NCBI RefSeq assembly: GCF_015223065.1
Contig: NZ_JADFBY010000001.1
Span: forward strand, 992,001-1,056,000
Direction of reading: 5' to 3'
DNA from: Mucilaginibacter sp. JRF
GTDB lineage: Bacteria; Bacteroidota; Bacteroidia; Sphingobacteriales; Sphingobacteriaceae
Length of the DNA: 64,000 bases
A program made the position numbers and the translations under genes. This document shows, piece after piece, positions 55,563 to 63,061 of the stretch (position 1 is its first letter; every line of letters starts with the position of its first letter). The notes below the pieces were generated by a model that made no database searches, was not told the DNA's origin, and saw only the letters and a program-made list of their open reading frames with translations.

Positions 55563-56016
55563 TGCGGGGGAGATTATCTGAAAGTATCTCAGCTGGTAAA
55601 AACCCGGTTTCCTTTACTGATTGAGATATAACTTGATAATAGCTATCGAAATTTTCACTTTTTGTAAGAGTATATCCCATTATTTTATTTGAATACACAT
55701 CTATCAATGCGACCAAAATAAAAATATCGGGCCTCCCCTCCTCATTTAAAAATGGAATATTGAGTCTTGTGCCATCAATTTGATATTGATCGCCAGGAAA
55801 CTCAGGTTGGATTCGAGCAGGATGAAGTAGTAAATCGTTTATGGCTTCCGAGCCGTTACGCTGCAGATACATTATACCATAGTCATCCATATTTTTTATG
55901 GCTGAAATAACTGTTTGTAACGACACCTTCCTTTCCCCCCTACTAAGGCGATTGGTATTTAGACTACGCATGAGAGTTCTAAAACTTTCCTTGAACCCGT
56001 TCTTATACCCTTTCAA
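55552..56016 (-). pseudogene. Middle (catalytic core) part of Mu/TniA-type transposase
   Basis: This fragment holds the first two catalytic aspartates of the DDE triad: QYQIDGTRL and ILSDN. The distance from the second Asp to the Glu in the next fragment is 38 residues if the frame is restored, as expected for the family. The open frame extends upstream of the annotated ATG through FIHGNYNNKN to the A8 run that separates it from the N-terminal part. Alone it cannot form an active site. Confidence 0.78.
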
Positions 56017-56042
56017 AATTTCAATATCTACATCATCAAATT

Positions 56043-56705
56043 TTATTGAGGCATTTTTATTATTGTAATTGCCGTGAATAAAAACGCTCCAACCTTTTTT
56101 TTAAAACTAGATAGCTTATTTTTAAACACATTCAATGAATTTGTAACAAAGAGAGGAGCTATATTCTCTGGACCTTTTGTTATTAGTCTGTAATAAAGGA
56201 AGAATTTATCCTCAATTGTAATTGTCTTAAGATCAACTAAAAAAGTAAATGCTTGTATATTGTTTATTAGCCCATTGAAATCTCTATTCAACCGAAATTC
56301 TGCTACCCTCAATAGTTCTTCAATATTGAAGGACTTATGCATTTCGACTTCTAATGAGTGATATAAATATATTAGGTGATTGTTTCTCTGTTGGGCCTTA
56401 GGGAATAATGCGAAATATTTGGCCTTTACTTCTAACTCGTTTATATGAAATTTAGCTCTAACGTCTTGAGGTATTGAAGATAAACTAACCCAATAGTGAT
56501 TTGATACGTTTAAGACATTCGTAGTCCTGATAACTGCGATTATTTCCAATTCTACGAGATTTTTATTCAAATTGAGAATAAGATGTAAGTCACTTATTTT
56601 TAGAAATACATTGTCAATCGACAGTTTTATGGATGAATTACTTCTTTGTAACACGCTCGTTGTTTTCCGTCCCATATTGCTATTTTTTGGATACGTCGTA
56701 TACAT
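56043..56705 (-). pseudogene. N-terminal part of Mu/TniA-type transposase
   Basis: This helical, basic 220-residue fragment probably carries the DNA-end-binding HTH domains. It begins MYTTYPKN or at an ATG ten codons later (MGRKTTSV); the later start avoids the palindrome that overlaps the first ATG. The frame leaves the transposase at an A8 run (56095-56102 on the plus strand). There A-AAA-AAG, a canonical -1 slippage heptamer, would join it in phase to the catalytic core, so programmed frameshifting is an alternative to decay. Confidence 0.7.
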
Positions 56706-56733
56706 TAAAATATAGGTAGATATACTTTAATGT
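56702..56733. promoter_or_regulatory. Operator-like palindrome between transposase and XRE gene
   Basis: ACATTAAAATATA (56702-56714) and TATACTTTAATGT (56721-56733) are inverted copies with one mismatch around six bases. The site overlaps the first transposase ATG and lies ahead of the divergent XRE gene, a typical position for the operator of an XRE-type repressor. Confidence 0.5.
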
Positions 56734-56824
56734 GTGTTTTATAATAAATTGATTTTTAGTAAATTAGATCATTAAATATAAAGAGTTTATCTAATATAAC
56801 AAGAAAGAAAAAAGAGTTAAATAC

Positions 56825-57190
56825 ATGGAACGTTTTGGAGAAAGGTTGAAAAAGATAAGGTTTGAAAAGAGCCTGACGCAGATAGAATTGTCCAAGCTTT
56901 CTGGGATTACCAATGTGCAAATAGCTCGGTATGAGAACAACACGGCCAAGCCCTCTATGATTGTATTGAAGAAACTGAATAAAGCGCTTGATATAGATAT
57001 TGAAAAATTAGGGATTGATATGTTTAAACCTGAATTAAATGTTGACGAGTTGGATGACAGTATCAACCGGATGAAAGAACTCCCACATAAGGATCTTCTG
57101 GTAATCAAGGAAGTTATTGACAGGTTCATCGAATCAAGAGAAACCAGATCATTTGTTATAAAACAAAATTCAAAGACGACACGATATTGA
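56825..57190 (+). CDS. XRE-family helix-turn-helix regulator
   Basis: This 121-residue protein has an N-terminal HTH of the Cro/CI type (about 5-60; RLKKIRFEKSLTQIELSKLS, then GITNVQIARYENN). A C-terminal helical region (about 75-112) probably mediates dimerisation. It is divergent from the transposase across a palindromic site, so it likely represses the element or a neighbouring gene. Intact, unlike most genes around it. Confidence 0.85.
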   Translation: MERFGERLKKIRFEKSLTQIELSKLSGITNVQIARYENNTAKPSMIVLKKLNKALDIDIEKLGIDMFKPELNVDELDDSINRMKELPHKDLLVIKEVIDRFIESRETRSFVIKQNSKTTRY

Positions 57191-57259
57191 TTATGTTTGT
57201 AAAATAAAAAAACAGCGTAGCTGAAAAAATATTGAATGCTTTGCGTTCGCTAAGAATCT

Positions 57260-57369
57260 CGTGTTAGAAAACTGGTAATTTTAAGACAGACGGGAGAATA
57301 AGCGCAAGCTCACGCTTTGGCGTGGGCTTGCTTATTTCGTTTGTCGGGTATACCAGTACCTCTAACACG
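57260..57369. other. 110-bp nested inverted repeat (large structured hairpin)
   Basis: Four nested pairings: 57260-57268 with 57361-57369 (9 bp), 57271-57277 with 57351-57357 (7 bp), 57285-57292 with 57338-57345 (8 bp, one G-T), and 57297-57315 with 57320-57336 (17 pairs, one G-T, 2-nt bulge) around a TTTG tip. Only short internal loops interrupt it. It lies in the 245-bp non-coding gap after the XRE gene. It could be a structured RNA, a recombination site folded as single strand, or an element end; its type is not recognised. Confidence 0.8.
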
Positions 57370-57435
57370 GATAAGTACTGACCCGCGCCATATTTATTTG
57401 TGCCCGGTTGATATAGAGTTACTATCTAATGTCAA

Positions 57436-57750
57436 ATGAGGTTGAAGACAACGGAGGAGACAGAATTTGTTCATTTAATAATTGAGGATAGATTTTACAT
57501 CGTTCATCTGTTAAGTGATTCTTTATTGTATTTGCACAGCGATCTTTATTGCCATCCAGACGAGGTTAGCCCCGAAAGATATCATCATAAGTTAAGAATG
57601 TTAAAACTGGAGGATGATCGAAACTTTCATTTAGTTATTATCAGTTTAAGTTTTGCAATAAATACAGTTTGGATTTTAGTGATAAAAGCTGAATCGTGGT
57701 TTAAAAAATTTGGCATTGAAGATTTCAGGCATCATTTTAATTTGACGTAG
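57436..57750 (+). CDS. Hypothetical protein (104 aa) in the accessory region
   Basis: I do not recognise a family. The product is rich in His, Leu and acidic residues, has no signal peptide, and contains a moderately hydrophobic stretch (NFHLVIISLSFAINTVWILVI, about 67-87, divided by polar residues) that may be a buried or membrane helix. It starts 66 bp after the nested hairpin. Gene status is likely but not certain. Confidence 0.5.
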   Translation: MRLKTTEETEFVHLIIEDRFYIVHLLSDSLLYLHSDLYCHPDEVSPERYHHKLRMLKLEDDRNFHLVIISLSFAINTVWILVIKAESWFKKFGIEDFRHHFNLT

Positions 57751-57939
57751 CGTTTAAATATTATAGTTCCATAAAACCCTCGTTTTTCCGATATAATTTA
57801 AAAAAAATCATTTTAATCAAATTCTAAATTTATCCAACTATAAATGCGAAATAAGCGTTCTCAAAAAAACGTACCATAAATCATTCTCATTTTATTTATA
57901 TTTGATTAAGTTATTGATATCTTTTAGCAAATTAGAGCT

Positions 57940-58520
57940 ATGATCATTGGATATGCCAGGGTAAGTACCCAAGAACAAAATTTAGATCTACAAATGGATG
58001 ATCTTTTGAAAGCAGGCTGTAATAGGATTTTCAAGGAGCATATTTCCGGCAAAAATATCCAAAGACCCGAGCTTCAAAAAATGATCAGCATTCTACGACC
58101 TGGCGATAAAGTTATGGTTTGGAAACTTGATCGTTTAGGAAGATCACTTCGGGATCTATTGATCTGGTAGCCCAATTTCAAAAACTCGATGTAAACTTCA
58201 TAAGTTTAAATGACAGCATTGACACCAGTACCCCTACCGGACGCTTCACTTTTAACTTATTTGCCTCTATCGCAGAATTTGAGCGGGATATTATTAGGCA
58301 AAGAACAAACGCGGGCTTGGTAGCTGCAAGAGCAAGAGGAAAAGTTGGTGGCAGACCCAAAGGTCTATCCAAAGAGAAATTAGCAAAAGCTAAGACAGCA
58401 ACACTATTATATAATTCAGGAGAAAAAACGGTTGATGAAATTTTAACTGAGTTGAATATCGGCCGGGCAACCTTTTATAGGTATCTAAAAGCAAATCAAT
58501 CTGCGAAATTAACAAAGTAA
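57940..58520 (+). pseudogene. Serine recombinase (resolvase/invertase), frameshifted
   Basis: The first 76 codons encode the catalytic N-terminus (IIGYARVSTQEQNLDLQ with nucleophile Ser9, KLDRLGRSLRDL). One base is missing near 58157, after which the second frame gives the rest of the domain (IDLVAQFQKLDVNFISL, FASIAEFERDIIRQRT) and a Hin-type C-terminal HTH (IGRATFYRYLK). Restored length would be about 193 residues, normal for resolvases. As it stands the protein ends at a TAG right after the break. Such enzymes resolve cointegrates of Tn552/Tn5053-type transposons, fitting the broken module next door. Confidence 0.85.
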
Positions 58521-58524
58521 CGTT

Positions 58525-58863
58525 ATGGAAGAAGATGAATATCCTATATACGATCCTCTTGGAATAGAAATATTCGCTATCGATGAAACATTTGAAAGTT
58601 TATTCAATGGCTTAAAAGGTGTATATTTTCGTTTATTTTACAAAGAATCTAAACGTCCAGACTCAATAAGAGATCTTGAAAAAGAAGCATCGTTTTATAA
58701 AAGGTTTAAGGAAATAGGCCGACTAAAAAAATCATATAAATATAACGACTGGGAGTTAAAAGGCAAGGCTGTTAAGCTTTATTCTAATGAGTTCAAAGAA
58801 ATGATTGACACTGAACTAATTGAATACCCCACATTAAACAGTATCGGTCTTTCTAAAATGTAA
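58525..58863 (+). CDS. Hypothetical protein (112 aa) after the recombinase
   Basis: I do not recognise a family. The acidic and Lys-rich 112-residue product starts MEEDEYPIYDPLGIEIFAID and is predicted mostly helical, with no signal or membrane segment. It begins 4 bp after the recombinase stop, so it was probably translated with it. Confidence 0.55.
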   Translation: MEEDEYPIYDPLGIEIFAIDETFESLFNGLKGVYFRLFYKESKRPDSIRDLEKEASFYKRFKEIGRLKKSYKYNDWELKGKAVKLYSNEFKEMIDTELIEYPTLNSIGLSKM

Positions 58864-59308
58864 TTGGCAAGCTATTCAACCTTTATCGGGAAATTATTGT
58901 ACCCTATAAGTGAAGGTAGATCCGGCTTGATTTATTCTAATTAGATCGATAATAAAACTAGCTTAAATAAGTCACATATAATTTTAGCTCCACCATCGAT
59001 AATAAATAGTTATCCATTGTTAGGCAATGAAAGGAGTAACTCAGCTCATACTAACGGTAATCGTAAGATCTTTCGTAGCGCTGCCAAAGCAGATATGAAA
59101 AACTTGTTTGTCACTGATTTTACGCTTAGTCACAGTCAATGATAAACTGGTGTAATCAAATTGAAATGGCTATCCGATATTACGTGGGCCGAATCAAATG
59201 ATTTTTTCATAAGCGACGACAAGTAAGATTATAATTGAAAAAATATTGGAAAATTAAGATTGACGGGGTAGGCGCAAAATCTTTACCTTTATATTAAAAT
59301 ATATACTT
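58864..59308. other. Non-coding stretch between recombinase unit and GTPase operon
   Basis: In these 445 bp I see no convincing gene or RNA. The stretch is AT-rich and contains only short frames without motifs. The final 50 bp hold a promoter candidate for the downstream operon. It may contain remnants of a deleted mobile gene, but nothing identifiable. Confidence 0.4.
59260..59291 (+). promoter_or_regulatory. Promoter candidate of the GTPase operon
   Basis: TTGACG (59260-59265) and TACCTTTA (59284-59291), 18 bp apart, fit a -33/-7 pair (one mismatch to TAnnTTTG) and lie 17 bp before the GTG start of the first gene. Confidence 0.4.
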
Positions 59309-59611
59309 GTGCCCAAAATTTCAATTGATATTCCCCATAAATTAAGTAAAAACGATGCTCGAAATCGAATCAATAAATTTGCTTCAACGGAACTAAATAA
59401 GAGTGATTTGGGCCTTTCTGAATTAAATGTCAAATGGCACGATAAGGGCGCGAATTTTAGTTTCAAAATCACAGCCGTTGGAATTAAAGGTGATTTGCTT
59501 GTCGAACAGAATTTTGTTAATATTACCAGTAATATCCCATTTATATTTTTCCCATTAAAAGGCCAAATAGAGAAAATAATAAGGGATCATGCAGCCACAA
59601 TTCTTAAATAA
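59309..59611 (+). CDS. Small protein resembling the polyhydroxyalkanoate granule-region family
   Basis: This 100-residue protein with a GTG start reads MPKISIDIPHKLSKNDARNR, then a beta-rich middle (VKWHDKGANFSFKI, GIKGDLLVEQN) and a helical end (PLKGQIEKIIRDHAATIL). The order (I-x-x-PHxL, AR helix, W, F-strand, G-x-L-x-V, C-terminal IExxI helix) resembles PF09650 (PHA_gran_rgn), whose function is poorly known. It leads the operon, 18 bp before the metallophosphoesterase. No PHA synthesis gene is present, so the role here is open. Confidence 0.6.
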   Translation: MPKISIDIPHKLSKNDARNRINKFASTELNKSDLGLSELNVKWHDKGANFSFKITAVGIKGDLLVEQNFVNITSNIPFIFFPLKGQIEKIIRDHAATILK

Positions 59612-59629
59612 TAAACCAACCTTATAACA

Positions 59630-60963
59630 ATGAGCCTTCGAATACTGCACATATCAGATATACATTTCCGCGATTATAAAGACCACCAGGTACTTAACCT
59701 GGATAATGACATTCAAAATGAAATAAATATTGATCTTGAAGCACATGTAAAAAAACATGGTAAAATTGATATAATCCTATTAGGTGGGGATATCGCGTTT
59801 TCAGGACAAGAAAGTGAATATAAAGTTGCAGATACATGGATAAAAAATATTTGTAAAATATCTGGTTGCCAGGAAGAAGACGTTTTTTGTGTACCTGGCA
59901 ATCACGATATTGACCGTACCCAAATAGATCCTATGTTAAAGGATATTCACAAAATTTCAAAGGGTTACAAAGCCGACGTGAAATTGATTACAAAATCGGT
60001 GACTATCTCTTAAAACCATCATCCACTACTTCATTATTATTACCACTTAATAGTTATTTTCAATTTGCTGAAAAATATGGTTGTGTCCCGATGGCCGGAA
60101 ACAACTTGTATTGGGAAAAAGATTTTTCTTTAGACGATATCATACTCAGAATACGCGGTGTAAATTCAGCCCTAGTATCTAATGATACTGATCATCAGCA
60201 AACATCAAGATTGGTATTAGGATCACATCAAAGTTCTCTTACTCGTAGCAAAGGTGTGATTCATATGATTTTATGCCATCATCCACCTGATTGGCTTATA
60301 GACGGTGAGGATGTTCGTAAAGACTTTAAATCGCGTGCAAGAATTCATTTATATGGGCATAAACATTCTTTCGATGTTGAGCTGATCAATAATGAATGCA
60401 TTGTACTTTCTGCTGGTGCTATGCAGCCATCAAGGGCCGAATCAGGTTGGGAGCCACGTTATAATATTATCGAACTAAATACTATCCCCATGGCAGATAA
60501 ACCCACGCTTAACGTTAGACTTTATAAGCGTGTATGGAAAAAAGCCACTAAGACCTTCATTCCAGATTTTGAGGCCGCAGGTGAAGAATATGTTGAATAT
60601 CCTATGGTACTAACTGATTTAGAAATTAGTACCAATATTGCACATAAAAAAAAGGGTGCTCCGGAAACAGTTGTTGGTGAACTTAAATTAGCACCCATGG
60701 TTGAACCAATAATTAACCTGAATATGCCAGATCCTAAAAGACGGTTGGCTTATCTATTTTTAGGTTTGCCGTACCACACAAAAGTAATAATAGCCGCTAA
60801 GCTAAAACTAATTGACGACAGTGATCGCAATTTACCTGAGTCTCAAAAAACCCAATTATACTTTAAACGAGCAACAGAACAAGGAATTTTAAGCACATTA
60901 TGGGATGAGGTATCCGCTGTTTCTGATGTTGGTAGTAAAAATCCATTCATTCAAAAATCATGA
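59630..60963 (+). pseudogene. Calcineurin-like metallophosphoesterase, split by a frameshift
   Basis: The first frame (to 60013) has the metal motifs ISDIHF, LLGGDIAFSG and PGNHDID; the second (open well upstream of an ATG at 60091) has CHHPPDW and GHKHS. Together they form a complete two-metal phosphoesterase site. A one-base loss in an A-run near 59963 separates them; restoring it joins HKISK to GLQSRREIDYKIGDY. A C-terminal extension (about 340-440; RLAYLFLGLPYHTKVIIAAK) is probably an adaptor domain linking the enzyme to the GTPase partners (inference). Its stop overlaps the next ATG by 4 bp. It may be the effector of the system. Confidence 0.85.
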
Positions 60964-62000
60964 TTCAACAATTACCCAAATGGTATCGCATTGCTGCGAT
61001 AGCTGATTTAAAAGAAGAAGTACTTGAAAAACGCAGCGCTGCTATTACAAATGTTGCAACCGGTAAAGATTATCCTCTAATTTACAATTGTATCCGTCTA
61101 TTTATCGGATTGCCAATTAAGGATAATGATTTCAATGAAAAATTGGTTGCCGCAATAATTAATACAGATATAATGTTTGTTGATGAAAATGTAGAATTAG
61201 AGAAGCGAATACTTGCAGGCGCTATCGTTCACGAATCATTGCAAAATGCAGTTGTGTCGACTAATATAGCATTATCAGTAAACTCCGCCATTTTTGGAAT
61301 TAATCAGGAGACCTTTATTAATATAGATATCATTCAAACGGTATTAGACTACTTAGGAAAGGCTGCACAAAATGCGAGGCAACCGGTTGCACGTGTTTTG
61401 ACTCCCATTAAATATACTGCCCCTAAAGAAGTTGATATCACCGACGAAAATTATGCGGTAAGTTTCACTTCACTTGCAACAAATTTTAGGCAACTACTTA
61501 TAAACAGCAACAATTCCTTGATTCGACGACTAAGTGTAATGGAGGAAGAATCAAATATTCATTGGTGGCTTTTTCGATCTTTTAGTTCAATTGCGCATAA
61601 AAACGCCAGTGAATTATCATCAATCGAGGCACCAATTATATTCGGTTTGGAATTGAGTAATTTGATCACTCTTTATCCACCACCTCAAAATTGTTCAGCA
61701 TTTCTTGAAAAAATGCTATCAAATGTTAATCCGGCTGGCGATAACAGTAGCATCAAAACTTATCTTGATTACGCTTTTGATCATGAATATGGATCTGAAT
61801 TAAATGATGATATTGAGAAATGGGGGAATCTGGTTCCTTTACATACTGCATTTTCAAAGATTATCGAAAATGGTAGCAAGGATGGCTGGACTAATCTATT
61901 CGAAAACTCATCTGCTGTAAAAGCTTCAGATACGTTTACGCCAATTGAATTTGCTATTCAAATATTTAACGAACGTGTATTATTGAATTTTAATCGATAA
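60960..62000 (+). CDS. All-helical protein of the GTPase-associated (GASH) type
   Basis: This 346-residue protein is predicted almost entirely helical, with no signal peptide or enzyme motif. Its opening (WYRIAAIADLKEEVLEKRSAAI), the VELEKRILAGAIVHESLQ segment and the INSNNSLIRRLSVMEEESNIHWWLF segment fit my recollection of the GTPase-associated system helical domain GASH, described in predicted GTPase-centred conflict systems. It overlaps the phosphoesterase by 4 bp and precedes the first GTPase by 2 bp. It probably bridges GTPases and effector. Confidence 0.72.
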   Translation: MIQQLPKWYRIAAIADLKEEVLEKRSAAITNVATGKDYPLIYNCIRLFIGLPIKDNDFNEKLVAAIINTDIMFVDENVELEKRILAGAIVHESLQNAVVSTNIALSVNSAIFGINQETFINIDIIQTVLDYLGKAAQNARQPVARVLTPIKYTAPKEVDITDENYAVSFTSLATNFRQLLINSNNSLIRRLSVMEEESNIHWWLFRSFSSIAHKNASELSSIEAPIIFGLELSNLITLYPPPQNCSAFLEKMLSNVNPAGDNSSIKTYLDYAFDHEYGSELNDDIEKWGNLVPLHTAFSKIIENGSKDGWTNLFENSSAVKASDTFTPIEFAIQIFNERVLLNFNR

Positions 62001-62002
62001 GT

Positions 62003-63058
62003 ATGGCAAGTTGCGATGAAGAAGGATGCAAGGTTGCAATCAATGGCAAATGCATAAATAATTTACCTTTAGATACCTGCCCACATTATAATTTTGACGA
62101 GCCCAATAGTAATGAATTAAATAGCCAGACTATTGAAAGTGATGTTACCAATGAAACCGAGTTGCCGCCAATTGACAAAGTGGTAAATAAATTTCTTGAA
62201 GATGTGGTAGATGTTTATTCTGGTAAAGCATTGGAATTATACGATGTTAACCAAATTTCTCTTTCGGGAGTTACGAAGTTAATTATGTTAGCCGGTATGC
62301 CCGATGCGGGAAAAACTACATTGATATTAAGTTTGATGCATTTGTTTCAAACCCAACCGTTCTTTTCGGATTTTATTTTTGCTGGAAGTAAAACACTTTT
62401 GGATTTTGAGGAAAAGGCCCATCCTTCTAAAATTGATTCTGACAATGATGAGCCTGAAACTAATCGTACTCCCGATATACCACCACAATTCTTACATATT
62501 AAGCTTCAGAATACGAAGTCTCTTAAGACAAGTAATGTATTATTTACTGATATTTCAGGCGAAAAATTTAGAGCTATCAAAGACTCTACCGAAACAGCCA
62601 AAAAATTTAAGTTAGCACTTCGTGCAGATAGTTTCGTGCTATTTTTCGACACCAAAAGAGTTACATCTTTTGAAGAAAGAGCAAGTTCAAAAACATCGGC
62701 TTTAGGAATATTAAGAAGTTTAACTGAAGCACAAACTTTATTGCCTCACACCAAAATTCAAATTGTTTTCTCTCGTTGGGATTTATTTTCTAATGATGAA
62801 GATGAAGCATTACATAACGAGTTCATTAGCCTTTTAAAGAACGATATCGAGAAATTACTTAAAAGCAATTATAACTTGTCTTATTTTGAAGTAGCCGCGC
62901 GACCTTCACTCGGTGAGTACGAGTTTGGATATGGAATAGAAGATTTGTTAAAGGCTTGGTTTGAAAGCGATATGTCTGTGAAAATAAATGAACCCTTGAG
63001 GAAATCTGTAGAATTAGATTCTTCAAGACAATTTTTAAATTATCAATTTGTTCAGTAG
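62003..63058 (+). CDS. TRAFAC-like GTPase with N-terminal Cys cluster (double-GTPase system, member 1)
   Basis: This 351-residue protein starts with a small Cys-rich module (C4, C9, C17, C26, H28), likely zinc-binding. A GTPase domain follows with the P-loop GMPDAGKT (98-105), G3 motif DISG (183-186) and a G4-like SRWD (257-260). The -WD G4 variant and the paired arrangement with a second GTPase fit the DO-GTPase families of predicted conflict systems. It is tightly packed between GASH and the second GTPase gene (2 and 3 bp gaps). In such systems GTP hydrolysis is thought to control an effector. Confidence 0.8.
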   Translation: MASCDEEGCKVAINGKCINNLPLDTCPHYNFDEPNSNELNSQTIESDVTNETELPPIDKVVNKFLEDVVDVYSGKALELYDVNQISLSGVTKLIMLAGMPDAGKTTLILSLMHLFQTQPFFSDFIFAGSKTLLDFEEKAHPSKIDSDNDEPETNRTPDIPPQFLHIKLQNTKSLKTSNVLFTDISGEKFRAIKDSTETAKKFKLALRADSFVLFFDTKRVTSFEERASSKTSALGILRSLTEAQTLLPHTKIQIVFSRWDLFSNDEDEALHNEFISLLKNDIEKLLKSNYNLSYFEVAARPSLGEYEFGYGIEDLLKAWFESDMSVKINEPLRKSVELDSSRQFLNYQFVQ

Positions 63059-63061
63059 TAT

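Larger units (their letters stand above)
53821..56733 (-). mobile_element. Decayed Mu/TniAB-type transposition module
   Basis: A minus-strand two-gene unit: a Mu/TniA-type DDE transposase split over three frames, followed with a TGATG overlap by a TniB/IstB-like ATPase interrupted by a stop. Tandem 15-bp repeats at one side (53825-53863) may be end repeats for transposase binding. The other end was not located, so outer borders are approximate. The region is distinctly more AT-rich than the genes before it. With the broken serine recombinase at 57940 it recalls Tn552/Tn5053-type elements (tniA, tniB, resolvase), which is an inference. Confidence 0.65.

Noticed and set aside
55552..55575. Programmed +1 frameshift at CCC-C in the transposase
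   Set aside because: The stop codon lies four codons past the slip point instead of at it, and other lesions surround it, so mutation is the simpler reading.
57260..57369. Integron attC site
   Set aside because: The outer arms read GTTAGA...TCTAAC, the reverse order of the attC core pair (RYYYAAC...GTTRRRY), and no integron integrase is nearby.
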